Shown piece after piece: positions 9,979 to 19,715 of a stretch of DNA of 64,000 bases; position 1 is the stretch's first letter, and each line of letters begins with the position of its first letter. Position numbers and translations under genes: made by a program. The stretch is taken from NCBI RefSeq assembly GCF_001273955.1, contig NZ_LIGI01000001.1:1763243-1827242 (forward strand), in the 5' to 3' direction. The stretch comes from Bacillus sp. FJAT-27245 (GTDB taxonomy: Bacteria; Bacillota; Bacilli; Bacillales; Cytobacillaceae). The notes beneath the pieces are model-generated. The model was not told the DNA's origin, searched no databases, and saw only the letters and a program-made list of their open reading frames with translations.

Positions 9979-10016
9979 TATACAAAATGAGACGGTTTTG
10001 CCGTCTCTTTTGTATA
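9979..10016 (+). terminator. Long hairpin between nupN and nupO
   Basis: Nested stems TATACAAAA/TTTTGTATA and GAGACGG/CCGTCTC enclose a 5-nt loop. Four T follow the GC stem directly. It probably acts as a partial terminator, or protects the upstream mRNA, and so sets the ratio of lipoprotein to transporter. Confidence 0.8.
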
Positions 10017-10129
10017 TTGGCTCCCTTGGATTCTATAAAACACGCAAACTGGCCATAATCGAAGGCTGGGCAAAATAGGGCATTTCCAATAAATCAAGGA
10101 ATCAGTAAATGGCAAAGGTGAGTGTTACT

Positions 10130-11656
10130 ATGAGCTATGTAGTTGAAATGCTGAATATCCGGAAAGAGTTCCCGGGTATTGTTGCCAACGATAATATCTC
10201 CCTCTCGTTGAAAAAGGGAGAGATACATGCTCTCCTGGGTGAGAACGGAGCGGGAAAATCAACCCTTATGGGCGTGCTGTTCGGAATGTACCAACCGGAA
10301 AAGGGAGTTATCAAAGTCCATGGCAAGGAAGTTCGCGTAACGAACCCGAATGTTGCGAACCGGCTTGGAATTGGGATGGTGCACCAGCACTTTAAGCTGG
10401 TTGACAATTTCACTGTTACGGAAAATATCATTTTGGGAAGTGAGCCTTTAAAGGGCGGAGTTGTCCTCGATATCAATAGCGCCGCAAAAAGGATTGAGCA
10501 GTTATCAAAGTCATACGGTTTGAATGTTGATCCCCATGCGAAGATCGAGGATATTTCAGTAGGGATGCAGCAGAGGGTCGAGATTCTTAAAATGCTTTAC
10601 AGGGAAGCGGAAGTGCTCATTTTTGATGAACCGACAGCGGTTTTGACACCGAGTGAAATTGACGAACTAATGAAAATCATGCGCAATCTTATTAAAGAAG
10701 GCAAATCGATTATCATCATAACCCATAAATTGAAGGAAATCAAAGCCGTTGCGGACCGATGCACGGTTATCCGAAGAGGTAAGTCAATCGGTACAGTCGA
10801 TGTGGCGGATGCAAGCACTGAAAGCCTTGCCGAAATGATGGTCGGCCGCCATGTTTCATTCAAAGTGGATAAGAAAGAAAGTACGCCAGGCGATGTCGTA
10901 TTGAAAATAGATTCCCTTTCTGTAAAAAACAACAGAAAGGTACTCGGCTTAAAGGATTTTTCGCTCGAAGTCCGCGCCGGCGAAATTGTCGGGATTGCGG
11001 GAGTTGATGGAAATGGGCAGACCGAGCTTGTTGAGGCGATTACCGGTTTGCGCAAGGCCGAATCAGGCAGAGTTGAATTAAACGGCCACGAAATTACTTC
11101 CATCCCAATCCGCCAGCGTATTGAAAAAGGAATGGGCCATATCCCCGAAGACAGGCATAAGCGCGGACTAGTTCTCGATTATACACTGGAATCCAATATG
11201 GTCCTTGAAGTCTATAATAAAGAACCTTTTTCAAAATTTGGCCTGTTAAATGAATCTGCGATGAAAACATACGCAAAAAACATTCTTGAAAACTTTGATG
11301 TCCGCTCTGGCGAAGGTGCGGCGTCCATTGCCAGAACCCTATCAGGAGGAAACCAGCAGAAGGCGATCATCGGGAGGGAAATCGAGCTTGATCCGAAATT
11401 GCTAATCGCGGTTCAGCCTACAAGGGGCTTGGATGTTGGTTCAATTGAATATATTCATAGAAGGCTTGTTGAGCACAGGGACAAAGGCAACGCAGTCTTG
11501 CTCGTTTCCCTTGAGCTTGACGAAGTCCTTCAACTGTCCGACCGTATTGCCGCAATTAACAATGGTGAGTTAGTCGGGATTGTACAAGCTTCTGAAACGA
11601 ATGAAAACGAAGTTGGCCTTATGATGGCAGGGGTAACTAAGGAGAGAAGCATATGA
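10130..11656 (+). CDS. nupO: Nucleoside ABC transporter, double ATPase subunit
   Basis: ATPase of the BMP-type importer with two ABC modules in one chain (508 aa). The first has Walker A GENGAGKST, signature SVGMQQR and Walker B LIFDEPT. The second has a modified Walker A (GVDGNGQTE), signature LSGGNQQ and QPTRGLD, as usual for sugar/nucleoside importers of this class. ATG 10130 (MSYVVEMLNIRKEF) agrees with family N-termini and has AAAGGTGAG; ATG 10109 is also open, with AAGGA in front. The end overlaps nupP by 4 nt. Confidence 0.92.
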   Translation: MSYVVEMLNIRKEFPGIVANDNISLSLKKGEIHALLGENGAGKSTLMGVLFGMYQPEKGVIKVHGKEVRVTNPNVANRLGIGMVHQHFKLVDNFTVTENIILGSEPLKGGVVLDINSAAKRIEQLSKSYGLNVDPHAKIEDISVGMQQRVEILKMLYREAEVLIFDEPTAVLTPSEIDELMKIMRNLIKEGKSIIIITHKLKEIKAVADRCTVIRRGKSIGTVDVADASTESLAEMMVGRHVSFKVDKKESTPGDVVLKIDSLSVKNNRKVLGLKDFSLEVRAGEIVGIAGVDGNGQTELVEAITGLRKAESGRVELNGHEITSIPIRQRIEKGMGHIPEDRHKRGLVLDYTLESNMVLEVYNKEPFSKFGLLNESAMKTYAKNILENFDVRSGEGAASIARTLSGGNQQKAIIGREIELDPKLLIAVQPTRGLDVGSIEYIHRRLVEHRDKGNAVLLVSLELDEVLQLSDRIAAINNGELVGIVQASETNENEVGLMMAGVTKERSI

Positions 11657-12729
11657 GAAATACCATCGTTTCACTAATTTCTATCATTTTAGGACTTATC
11701 GCGGGCGGCATCCTGATGCTCTTTATTGGAAGCAACCCGATTGAAGGGTATTCGTATTTGATCCAGGGTGCATTTAAAAACATCCAGCGTATAGGTGATA
11801 CCCTTGCTACGGCTACTCCGCTCATTTTCACAGGCCTTTCAGTGGCGTTTGCTTTCAGGACGGGGCTCTTTAATATCGGTGCTTCCGGCCAGATGCTGAT
11901 AGGCGGACTGTGCGCTACTGCGGTAGGCCTTACCTACGATTTTTCCAGGCCGGTCCTTTTGCTGGCGATGATTTTCGCGGGAGCGCTCGGCGGGGCATTG
12001 TGGGCATTCCTGCCTGGTTTGCTAAAAGCAAAATTCAATGTTCACGAAGTTGTCGCGACCATCATGATGAACTGGATCGCATACTGGACCGTGTATTATG
12101 TCGTTCCGGGTTATTTTAAAGGTGAATTTCTTGAAACCGAATCAAAGAAGCTTGCGGATGCAGCAACTTTAAAAATGCCATTTCTGACGGAGTTGTTCCA
12201 GGGATCCTTTATTAACATGGGCATTTTCCTGGGAATCATTTCGGTCATTGTTATTGCGTTCATTATAAACAAAACAACGCTTGGATTCGAATTGAAAGCG
12301 GTTGGCTTCAACAGGCATGCCGCAGAATACGCCGGTATGAAGGTAAACAGGAACATCGTCCTTTCAATGGTTATTTCGGGGGCGCTTGCAGGCCTTGGTG
12401 GTGTGGCGTTATACACCGGGAACGCGTCAAGCATCCAAATCGGCATCATGCCGTTCCAGGGCTTTGACGGCATCGCTGTCGCCCTGCTCGGGAACAACAC
12501 TCCTTTTGGCGTGTTCTTTGCGGCGATTCTATTTGGAATCCTATATTCCGGAACCGGCTTCATGAATGCGATGACGGAAATTCCACCAGAATTGGCGAAC
12601 ACAATTATTGCCATCATTATTTATTTCGCGGCAACGAGTGTTCTAATCCACCGCCTTGTCAATAAGTTCTGGAAGCGCGGTGCCGGAGAAGGAATCAATG
12701 CATCCGCGTCCAAGAAGGGGGAAGCATAA
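11653..12729 (+). CDS. nupP: Nucleoside ABC transporter permease 1
   Basis: Integral membrane permease of 358 aa (BPD_transp_2 family), with hydrophobic segments throughout and the family loop TGLSVAFAFRTGLFNIGASGQ. ATG 11653 overlaps the nupO stop (ATGA), with AAGGAG upstream. It forms the membrane channel together with nupQ. The C-terminus after residue 335 is basic and cytoplasmic. Confidence 0.9.
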   Translation: MRNTIVSLISIILGLIAGGILMLFIGSNPIEGYSYLIQGAFKNIQRIGDTLATATPLIFTGLSVAFAFRTGLFNIGASGQMLIGGLCATAVGLTYDFSRPVLLLAMIFAGALGGALWAFLPGLLKAKFNVHEVVATIMMNWIAYWTVYYVVPGYFKGEFLETESKKLADAATLKMPFLTELFQGSFINMGIFLGIISVIVIAFIINKTTLGFELKAVGFNRHAAEYAGMKVNRNIVLSMVISGALAGLGGVALYTGNASSIQIGIMPFQGFDGIAVALLGNNTPFGVFFAAILFGILYSGTGFMNAMTEIPPELANTIIAIIIYFAATSVLIHRLVNKFWKRGAGEGINASASKKGEA

Positions 12730-12730
12730 A

Positions 12731-13684
12731 ATGTGGACCATCATAGAGCAAATATTTCCGTATGCGATTGCTTTTACAATTCCTCTTCTGATTACTGCAT
12801 TGGGCGGCCTTTTTAGTGAAAGAAGCGGCGTTGTCAACATTGGTTTGGAAGGGTTAATGATCATTGGCGCATTCTCAAGCGCGCTCGCGGTCCACTTCCT
12901 AAGCGGGGTAGTGTCCAACAATACAATGGTGCTCTGGTTAGGGCTTTTGACGGCTGTTGTTGTCGGACTCTTGTTTTCAATCCTGCATGCCTTTGCAAGC
13001 ATCAATTTAAGTGCAAACCAAATCATCAGCGGTACTGCGATCAATTTGATTGCGACAGCATTGACAATCTTTCTGGCAAGGAATATGACGGGAAGCGGAA
13101 ACATCCGTATTAAACAAGGATTCTCCCAGGATACAATTCCCGGCCTCTCAAAAATTCCTGTAATTGGCGACTTGTTTTTTACAAAAACGTATCCAACCAC
13201 TTGGTTGATCCTCGTTATCCTGATTGTCAGTACGTTTGTTTTGTATAAAACAAGATTCGGCCTTCGCCTACGGTCATGCGGTGAGTATCCGCAGGCTGCA
13301 GAGGCGGCGGGTATCAATGTTCGGAGAATCCGGTACGCGGGTGTCCTAATTTCCGGTGCTTTCGCAGGATTGGGCGGAGCTCTCATTATCCTCACCTATG
13401 CTGGTGAGTTTACGGGTACAGTATCGGGCCTTGGATTCCTTGCCCTCGCTTCCCTGATTTTCGGACAATGGAGGCCGCTCGGCGTATTGGGAGCCACATT
13501 ATTCTTTGGCTTTGCAAGCACGATCGCAAACGTTTCGCAAGTTATTCCGGAGTTGGCTGTCATTCCGCCGATCCTCCTTAAAATTTTCCCTTACGTCGTA
13601 ACGTTGATTGCCCTGGTCGTATTCTCGAAATCATCCCAGGCGCCAAAAGCAGTCGGCGAGCCGTTCGACTCTGGGAAACGATAA
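12731..13684 (+). CDS. nupQ: Nucleoside ABC transporter permease 2
   Basis: Second permease, 317 aa, with about eight hydrophobic segments and the family motif SERSGVVNIGLEGLMIIGAF. The frame is open upstream to 12656, but the ATG at 12731, one base after the nupP stop and behind AAGGGGG, is the likely start. It is the last gene of the importer operon; a terminator follows. Confidence 0.91.
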   Translation: MWTIIEQIFPYAIAFTIPLLITALGGLFSERSGVVNIGLEGLMIIGAFSSALAVHFLSGVVSNNTMVLWLGLLTAVVVGLLFSILHAFASINLSANQIISGTAINLIATALTIFLARNMTGSGNIRIKQGFSQDTIPGLSKIPVIGDLFFTKTYPTTWLILVILIVSTFVLYKTRFGLRLRSCGEYPQAAEAAGINVRRIRYAGVLISGAFAGLGGALIILTYAGEFTGTVSGLGFLALASLIFGQWRPLGVLGATLFFGFASTIANVSQVIPELAVIPPILLKIFPYVVTLIALVVFSKSSQAPKAVGEPFDSGKR

Positions 13685-13716
13685 TTTTAAAAAACTCTGA
13701 ATACGTGAGAACACTC

Positions 13717-13746
13717 AAGCCTCCTGGTACGTCCAGGGGGCTTTTT
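13717..13746 (+). terminator. Terminator of the nup operon
   Basis: An 11-bp stem AAGCCTCCTGG/CCAGGGGGCTT (one T-G pair) with loop TACGT is followed by T. Confidence 0.9.
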
Positions 13747-13868
13747 GCTGGTCCATGAAATCATTCCTCTTGAGCGCCTTCAATTGTAGAAAGGAAATAA
13801 TCGGCAATGGTGAGTTTCGGAAATACATTTTTGTTTCAACCTATATCATCGCATATAAGCTGTATAAG

Positions 13869-13898
13869 TTGTAAAAATAAGCCCTGACAAATTATAGT
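13869..13898 (+). promoter_or_regulatory. Possible promoter for ymfF-ymfH
   Basis: TTGTAA (13869-13874) and TATAGT (13893-13898) are 18 bp apart, about 90 bp before ymfF. Confidence 0.45.
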
Positions 13899-13987
13899 TA
13901 GAATAGAATGTAAATGGCATGGGGAAAATAATATGGCAGAAATATGGATATTATTGCCTATCGATTTTACAAAAGGAGGCCTCGGAC

Positions 13988-15274
13988 ATGAGTTTATTGC
14001 CTGAACAAACGTTTTCGATGCAAGGATATAACCTTCATGTAACGAAGACGGAAAAATATAAAACGAATGCGATTGTTTTTAAAATGAAAGCGCCCCTGAG
14101 CAAGGAAACCGCGACGATGAGGGCTCTTCTCCCGCATGTCCTGCAAAGCAGTTCAACTGCATACCCGACAACCACTTTACTAAGGTCGTACCTCGATGAT
14201 CTGTATGGGGCGGTCTTAAGTGTGGACCTCGCAAAAAAGGGAAACTCGCATATTATTACGTTTTTTATGGAAATTGCCAATGAAAAATTCCTATCGGATC
14301 AGGCACCCCTATTAAGAAAAGGAATGGAGTTCCTGAGGGAAATCATCCTCAACCCGCTTCTGGAGGGGGGCGGTTTTGACAGTGCGACCGTCGAAAAGGA
14401 AAAGCGGACGCTGAAACAAAGGATTCAGTCAACGTTTGATGACAAGATGCGTTATTCAAGCTTCCGGCTGATTGAGGAGATGTTCAAAGGGGAACCTTAT
14501 GCGCTGAACGTGAACGGACGCATTGAGGATGTCGATGCGATTAGCCCTGAAAGCCTCTACGATTATTACCGCACTGTCCTTGCCGAGGATGAGATGGACA
14601 TCTACATTGTCGGCGATGTGGAGGAAGAAGCGGTGAAAGGCATTGCCGGGGAATTGTTCCACTTTGACAAGCGAGAAGCCAAATCACCGGCGAACGCACC
14701 CCTTGCGAGAAAAGGGGAGCCGAAAGTGATTAAGGAAGCGCAGGATGTAAAGCAGGGCAAGCTGAATATCGGCTACAGGACAAATATTCTTTATGGCGAT
14801 TCCGATTACAATGCGCTTCAGGTTTTCAACGGTATATTCGGAGGCTTCTCGCATTCGAAGCTGTTCATCAACGTTCGTGAGAAGGCAAGCCTCGCATATT
14901 ACGCGGCAAGCAGGCTTGAAAGCCATAAAGGCCTCATGCTCGTCATGTCGGGAATCGACCTGAAAAATTTCGATCAGGCAGTCGGAATTATTAAGGAACA
15001 AATGGAAGCGATGAAAAAAGGCGATTTCTCCGATGAAGAGCTTGAACAAACAAAAGCGGTTATCGTGAACCAGCTCCTTGAAACGATCGATACGAACAGG
15101 GGCTTAGTCGAAGTCCTCTACCATAATGTCGCCGCCGGAAAACATGTGCCGTTTGATAACTGGATTAAAGGCATGCAGGAAGCAACACGCGATGATATAA
15201 TTGCCGTCGGTGAAAAAATCGAACTTGATACGATTTATTTTTTAACAGGAAAGGAGGCTGCCAATAATGGATAA
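13988..15274 (+). CDS. ymfF: M16 peptidase-like protein without metal site
   Basis: Insulinase-fold protein of 428 aa. The usual HxxEH zinc motif is missing: the equivalent N-terminal segment reads LLPHVLQSS. It therefore resembles the inactive partner of two-subunit M16 peptidases. The start at 13988 (MSLLPEQTF) has AAAGGAGG 8 nt upstream; the frame is open from 13919, but no ribosome site lies there. It overlaps ymfH by 8 nt, and the pair probably forms a heterodimer. In B. subtilis the operon is linked to processing of small peptides; that role is only inferred here. Confidence 0.87.
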   Translation: MSLLPEQTFSMQGYNLHVTKTEKYKTNAIVFKMKAPLSKETATMRALLPHVLQSSSTAYPTTTLLRSYLDDLYGAVLSVDLAKKGNSHIITFFMEIANEKFLSDQAPLLRKGMEFLREIILNPLLEGGGFDSATVEKEKRTLKQRIQSTFDDKMRYSSFRLIEEMFKGEPYALNVNGRIEDVDAISPESLYDYYRTVLAEDEMDIYIVGDVEEEAVKGIAGELFHFDKREAKSPANAPLARKGEPKVIKEAQDVKQGKLNIGYRTNILYGDSDYNALQVFNGIFGGFSHSKLFINVREKASLAYYAASRLESHKGLMLVMSGIDLKNFDQAVGIIKEQMEAMKKGDFSDEELEQTKAVIVNQLLETIDTNRGLVEVLYHNVAAGKHVPFDNWIKGMQEATRDDIIAVGEKIELDTIYFLTGKEAANNG

Positions 15275-16568
15275 AATTCAGTTCGGCCAATTAAACGAAG
15301 AACTTTATTACGAAAAGATGCCAAATGGGCTCGATGTATATATCCTTCCGAAAAAAGGGTTCAACAAAACGTACGCGACGTTTACAACCAAATACGGTTC
15401 AATCGACAACACGTTTAAGCCCTACGATAAGGATGAGTTTGTCAAAGTACCGGATGGCATTGCCCATTTCCTGGAACATAAGCTGTTTGAAAAGGAAGAC
15501 GGCGACGTTTTTCAGCAATTCAGCAAGCAGGGTGCATCCGCCAACGCGTTCACTTCCTTTACAAGGACCGCCTACCTTTTTTCGAGCACGTCCCGCGTGG
15601 AGGAAAACCTTGAGACACTGGTCGACTTCGTTCAGGATCCGTATTTTTCCGAAAAGACGGTTGAAAAGGAAAAGGGAATCATCGGCCAGGAAATTACGAT
15701 GTACGATGACAATCCGGACTGGCGCCTATACTTTGGCCTGATTGAAAACATGTACCACACACATCCTGTGAAAATTGATATCGCGGGGACAATTGAATCC
15801 ATCGCGAAAATCGATAAAGATATGCTGTATGAGTGCTACAATACCTTCTACCATCCTGCAAACATGCTGCTGTTCATTGTCGGGCCGGTTTCACCGGAGA
15901 AGATTATGGATCAGGTGAGGGAGAACCAGGCACGGAAACAATTCACCGACCGCCCTCCGGTTAAGAGGAAATTTGAAGAGGAGCAGGCAGGAGTTGCCAA
16001 GGCGAAGCAAGTGCTGAAAATGAATGTCCAGACTCCGAAGTGCCTTGTCGGGATTAAGGCGGCACATACGGATGCAAGCGGAAGGGAAATGCTTGTGCAG
16101 GAACTGTCGGTTAATCTCCTGCTGGATATCCTTTTTGGGAAAAGCTCCGAAAACTATATCCGCCTCTATGATGACGGGCTCATTGATGAGACGTTTTCGT
16201 TCGATTATACCCAGGAACAGGGATTCGGATTTGCGATGATTGGCGGCGATACGGCAAACCCTGATGGACTGGCTGACGCCTTGAAGGCAATTCTTGAGAA
16301 AATAAAGGATGGAAACATTTCCGGGGAGCAGCTTGAACGGGCAAAACGGAAAAGGATTGGTACGTTTCTGAGGGCGGTCAACTCGCCTGAATTTATCGCC
16401 AACCAGTTCACAAGGTACGCGTTCAATGAAATGGATTTATTCTCTGTCGTGCCCGAGCTGGAGAAAATAACGGTCGATGACATCCGGAACGTAGCAAAGG
16501 ACCTGTTCTCGGAGGACCGTTTTTCGGTATGCCAGGTCGTGCCTGGCGATAGCGCGCAGGCTGGATAA
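15267..16568 (+). CDS. ymfH: M16 zinc peptidase YmfH
   Basis: Zinc-dependent M16 peptidase of 433 aa with the inverted zinc motif HFLEH (in GIAHFLEHKLFE, about residues 66-76) and a downstream acidic stretch for the third ligand. It starts with ATG 15267 behind AAGGAGG, inside the end of ymfF, so translation is coupled. It is the catalytic partner of ymfF. Substrates are unknown. Confidence 0.89.
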   Translation: MDKIQFGQLNEELYYEKMPNGLDVYILPKKGFNKTYATFTTKYGSIDNTFKPYDKDEFVKVPDGIAHFLEHKLFEKEDGDVFQQFSKQGASANAFTSFTRTAYLFSSTSRVEENLETLVDFVQDPYFSEKTVEKEKGIIGQEITMYDDNPDWRLYFGLIENMYHTHPVKIDIAGTIESIAKIDKDMLYECYNTFYHPANMLLFIVGPVSPEKIMDQVRENQARKQFTDRPPVKRKFEEEQAGVAKAKQVLKMNVQTPKCLVGIKAAHTDASGREMLVQELSVNLLLDILFGKSSENYIRLYDDGLIDETFSFDYTQEQGFGFAMIGGDTANPDGLADALKAILEKIKDGNISGEQLERAKRKRIGTFLRAVNSPEFIANQFTRYAFNEMDLFSVVPELEKITVDDIRNVAKDLFSEDRFSVCQVVPGDSAQAG

Positions 16569-16672
16569 AAAGAGGAACTTGATGCCTGGCGCGCTTACCT
16601 GTCCTGTTGAGGAAAGGCGGAGGCGCCATTGGCATTTCGGTTGAAAACTTTATACAATTTTATTTTGTACGG

Positions 16673-16696
16673 AAGCGCCAATTCAGGCGCTTTTTT
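16673..16696 (+). terminator. Terminator after ymfH
   Basis: A 7-bp stem AAGCGCC/GGCGCTT with a 6-nt loop is followed by a T run. It lies only 35 bp before the ymfI start, so ymfI is either read through or has its own start site very close by. Confidence 0.8.
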
Positions 16697-16730
16697 AGAG
16701 AAATCGGTTAATAGGAATGAGGTTGGGGAA

Positions 16731-17453
16731 ATGCGGGAATTCGCTTTGATCACGGGTGCGAGCGGCGGAATCGGCCAGGCAATCGCCGCCGAGCTTGCCG
16801 CGCGTGGCTATCATTTATACCTTCATTACAATACGAATATGGAAGCGGTCGAACACTTGTCGGCAAGGCTTTCCGGGCATGGAGGGGAATACGTGCCTGT
16901 CCAGGCCGATTTTTCCAAACAGGGAGGGTATAAGGAACTGCTCCCAAACCTGGTTGGAGTGAACGCGATTGTGCATTGCGGAGGAACGGGGGCATATGGG
17001 CTATTCCAGGACATTGAGGATGAGGAGGCGGAGAGCCTGTTCAATATCCATGTCCTGAATCCAATCCTGTTGACGAAAGAGTTGATTCCGGAACTATTGA
17101 AAAAGAAAACGGGCAGCGTTATCTTTATTTCATCGATATGGGGACAGACAGGGGCCGCTTGTGAAACGGTTTATTCGGCCGCGAAAGGCGCGCAAATTTC
17201 GTTCGTAAAAGCTTTGGGCAAAGAGCTGGCGCCGAGCGGAATCAGGGTGAATGCCATTGCGCCGGGGGCCGTGGAGACTCCGATGCTTGCCGGTTTTACA
17301 CCAGAGGAATTAGCGGGGCTGTCTGACGATATTCCAATGGGCAGGCTTGGGCGGCCTGAAGAAATCGCCAATGCGGCCGCCTTCCTGCTATCTGGGCAGG
17401 CATCGTATATTACCGGACACATCCTGTCCGTCAATGGCGGATGGTATACATGA
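16731..17453 (+). CDS. ymfI: Short-chain dehydrogenase/reductase YmfI
   Basis: NAD(P)-dependent SDR of 240 aa. The nucleotide loop is TGASGGIG (about residues 8-15). The catalytic set is Ser in FISSIWG and Tyr/Lys in YSAAKGA, followed by the APGAVETPM stretch. It resembles 3-oxoacyl-ACP reductases, but the substrate is unknown. Start ATG 16731 gives the standard SDR N-terminus; the frame is open upstream to 16629, across the terminator, and that part is not thought to be translated. The surrounding ymf order matches B. subtilis. Confidence 0.9.
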   Translation: MREFALITGASGGIGQAIAAELAARGYHLYLHYNTNMEAVEHLSARLSGHGGEYVPVQADFSKQGGYKELLPNLVGVNAIVHCGGTGAYGLFQDIEDEEAESLFNIHVLNPILLTKELIPELLKKKTGSVIFISSIWGQTGAACETVYSAAKGAQISFVKALGKELAPSGIRVNAIAPGAVETPMLAGFTPEELAGLSDDIPMGRLGRPEEIANAAAFLLSGQASYITGHILSVNGGWYT

Positions 17454-17532
17454 TAGGCGTAGAAAAATGAAGGTATATTTTCGCCCGCCCTCCGGAAAAC
17501 TAACGTTGTATTATGAAATAGGAGGGATTGCG

Positions 17533-17790
17533 ATGTCTGTACTTGACAACTGGAAACAGTGGGAGGACTTCCTTGCCGATAGGCTTCACCAGGCCCAGGA
17601 CGAAGGGGTCAGCAAAGAGGTTGTTTCGGATTTGGCCTATCAGATTGGCGATTATCTTGCGAACCAGGTTGAACCGAAAAACGAGCAGGAAAGAATCCTA
17701 GCAGATCTTTGGTCTGTAGCTGACAAGGATGAGCAGCAAGCCATTGCCAACATGATGGTCAAGCTTGTCCAAAATAACGGTACACGCTAA
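17533..17790 (+). CDS. ymfJ: DUF3243 protein YmfJ
   Basis: Acidic cytosolic protein of 85 aa, conserved in Bacilli at this position, with no known function. The start ATG 17533 lies behind TAGGAGG; the much longer upstream frame (to 17347) overlaps ymfI out of frame and is ignored. The body (ILADLWSVADKDEQQAIANMMVKLV) is typical of the family. Confidence 0.88.
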   Translation: MSVLDNWKQWEDFLADRLHQAQDEGVSKEVVSDLAYQIGDYLANQVEPKNEQERILADLWSVADKDEQQAIANMMVKLVQNNGTR

Positions 17791-17815
17791 AAGAGAGGGC
17801 ACCCTCTCTTTTTTT
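17791..17815 (+). terminator. Terminator after ymfJ
   Basis: AAGAGAGG/CCTCTCTT stem with a GCAC loop, directly after the stop codon, followed by T. Confidence 0.9.
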
Positions 17816-17950
17816 GCTTTTTTCCGGGAAGATGGCTGGAAACATTGAACGCATTGTTTTTTCCTTTCATCTTCTAGCGAAATCATATAATATAGGTTTA
17901 GATAATATGATGAAATTTGTCAGAAGCTCGGCCAGGAGGTAATTATGGTG

Positions 17951-18736
17951 ATGAAAGAATGGTATGTAGAATATGAAATCAAACAAAACCGGCCTGGCTT
18001 GCTGGGCGATATCTCATCCCTTCTTGGCATGCTCTCCATCAACATTGTGACGATTAATGGAGTCGACCAGGGCAGGCGTGGACTGCTTATCCGCGCCGAT
18101 AACGACGATTTGATTCAGCGCCTCGAGTCGATTTTGCATACAATGGATACAATAAAGGTAATTAAAATACGTGAACCGAAGCTGAGGGACCGCCTTGCAG
18201 TCAGGCATGGACGATACATCCAGCGCGATGCCGATGACAAAAAGACGTTCCGGTTTGTCAGGAACGAGCTTGGCGTCCTTGTCGATTTCATGGCCGAACT
18301 GTACAAGCAGGAAGGCCATAAATTAATCGGAATCAGGGGTATGCCGCGGGTTGGAAAGACGGAATCAATTGTAGCGGCAAGCGTTTGTGCAAATAAGAGG
18401 TGGCTGTTTTTATCGTCAACCCTTTTAAAACAAACGATCAGGAGCCAGCTGATTGAAGATGAATACAGTGAGAACAATATTTTCATCATTGATGGGATTG
18501 TTTCAGCCAAACGGGCAAACGAAAAACATTGGCAGCTTGTCCGGGAAATCATGCGTCTGCCCGCTGTTAAGGTAATTGAGCATCCTGATATTTTTATACG
18601 GAATTCGGAATATACAATGGATGATTTTGACTACATCATTGAACTCCGTAACGATGCTGACGAGGAAATTACATATGATGTGGTCGATAACGAAAACGAA
18701 CCGTTCGCATCTGATTTTGGAGAGTTCAATTTTTAA
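17951..18736 (+). CDS. ymfK: DUF3388 protein YmfK
   Basis: Cytosolic protein of 261 aa. The N-terminus (MKEWYVEYEIKQNRPGLLGDISSL) looks like an ACT-type ligand domain. A P-loop-like GMPRVGKTES lies in the middle, around residue 135. The start at 17951 is 10 nt from AGGAGGT; the ATG at 17945 is only 4 nt away and less likely. The function is unknown; the family is conserved just before rodZ (ymfM). Confidence 0.87.
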   Translation: MKEWYVEYEIKQNRPGLLGDISSLLGMLSINIVTINGVDQGRRGLLIRADNDDLIQRLESILHTMDTIKVIKIREPKLRDRLAVRHGRYIQRDADDKKTFRFVRNELGVLVDFMAELYKQEGHKLIGIRGMPRVGKTESIVAASVCANKRWLFLSSTLLKQTIRSQLIEDEYSENNIFIIDGIVSAKRANEKHWQLVREIMRLPAVKVIEHPDIFIRNSEYTMDDFDYIIELRNDADEEITYDVVDNENEPFASDFGEFNF

Positions 18737-18757
18737 TAAGGTTGGAAGGTGTTTGCA

Positions 18758-19657
18758 TTGACTGAATTGGGAAACCGATTAAAGGAGGAACGGCTTGCGA
18801 AGGGTCTGAGCCTCGATGACCTGCAGGCTGCAACGAAGATACAGAAACGATATTTATCCGGCATAGAGGAAGGGAATTATTCCAGCATGCCGGGCGACTT
18901 TTACGTCCGTGCGTTTATCAAGCAATACTGTGAAGCGCTTGGCTTGAATCCGGATGAGATTTTCGATACATACAAGGAGGACATCCCCTCCCCGTACCAG
19001 CAGGACCTGCCTGAGCAGCTATCGCGGGTGCAATCTAGGAAAGGACTGACAGATGGCGGTTCCAAGGTTTTTGAGATCTTACCGAAAATATTGGTTTGGG
19101 TTGCTGTTTTGGGAGTGGCGGCGCTTATTTATTACTTCTTCCAACAAAACGCCGGAAAAGATTCCAATTCGGCCGGTGGCGATACCAAGGATCCAGCGTC
19201 AATTGTCGAGCCTGATGTGAAAGATAGCGATAAACAAGAAGACAAGGCTGGAAACGGCAAAGAGGCAGAAGACGAAGATAACCAGCAAAAGGAAGAGCCT
19301 GCCGAGCCGGAAACCCCTGCCCAGGAAATGGTTGTGGCGAAATCTTCCGGCGGCAATACGACCTATGACTTGAATAATGCCGAAAAATTTGAGCTGAAGA
19401 TTGTTTCCAAAGGGGAAACCTGGGTAAGTATTAAAAATGGCAGCGGCAAAACTTTCTTCCAGGGATTATTGGCTGTTGGCAAACCGGATAGCGAAAAAAC
19501 AGTTGATTTTTCCAATGAAGCGGAGGCAGTATTAAGAGTTGGGAGAACAAGCGATACTGATATTTTCGTAAATGGCGAGAAGCTGGAATATGCGATACCG
19601 CCAACGAAAATGGTCTCCCAGAATATTACGATCCGCTACAACAAAGGGAATGAATAG
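18758..19657 (+). CDS. rodZ: Cell-shape protein RodZ (YmfM)
   Basis: Bitopic membrane protein of 299 aa that couples MreB to the elongation machinery. It has an N-terminal Xre-like HTH (LGNRLKEERLAKGLSLDDLQ), one membrane helix near residues 110-127 (VWVAVLGVAALIYYFF), an acidic Asp/Glu/Lys-rich linker, and a C-terminal extracytoplasmic DUF4115 beta domain. TTG 18758 is preferred because GGAAGGT lies 7 nt upstream; GTG 18749 overlaps that site. It lies directly before pgsA, as in B. subtilis. Confidence 0.9.
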   Translation: MTELGNRLKEERLAKGLSLDDLQAATKIQKRYLSGIEEGNYSSMPGDFYVRAFIKQYCEALGLNPDEIFDTYKEDIPSPYQQDLPEQLSRVQSRKGLTDGGSKVFEILPKILVWVAVLGVAALIYYFFQQNAGKDSNSAGGDTKDPASIVEPDVKDSDKQEDKAGNGKEAEDEDNQQKEEPAEPETPAQEMVVAKSSGGNTTYDLNNAEKFELKIVSKGETWVSIKNGSGKTFFQGLLAVGKPDSEKTVDFSNEAEAVLRVGRTSDTDIFVNGEKLEYAIPPTKMVSQNITIRYNKGNE

Positions 19658-19685
19658 TCATCCTGGATGATGGCTATTTTTTCTC
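19653..19685 (+). terminator. Probable terminator after rodZ
   Basis: An imperfect hairpin over the stop codon (AATAG/CTATT outside, TCATC/GATGA inside) is followed by six T. Confidence 0.65.
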
Positions 19686-19715
19686 GCGTTAAACAATTAC
19701 CTTGGAGGAAAGCTA

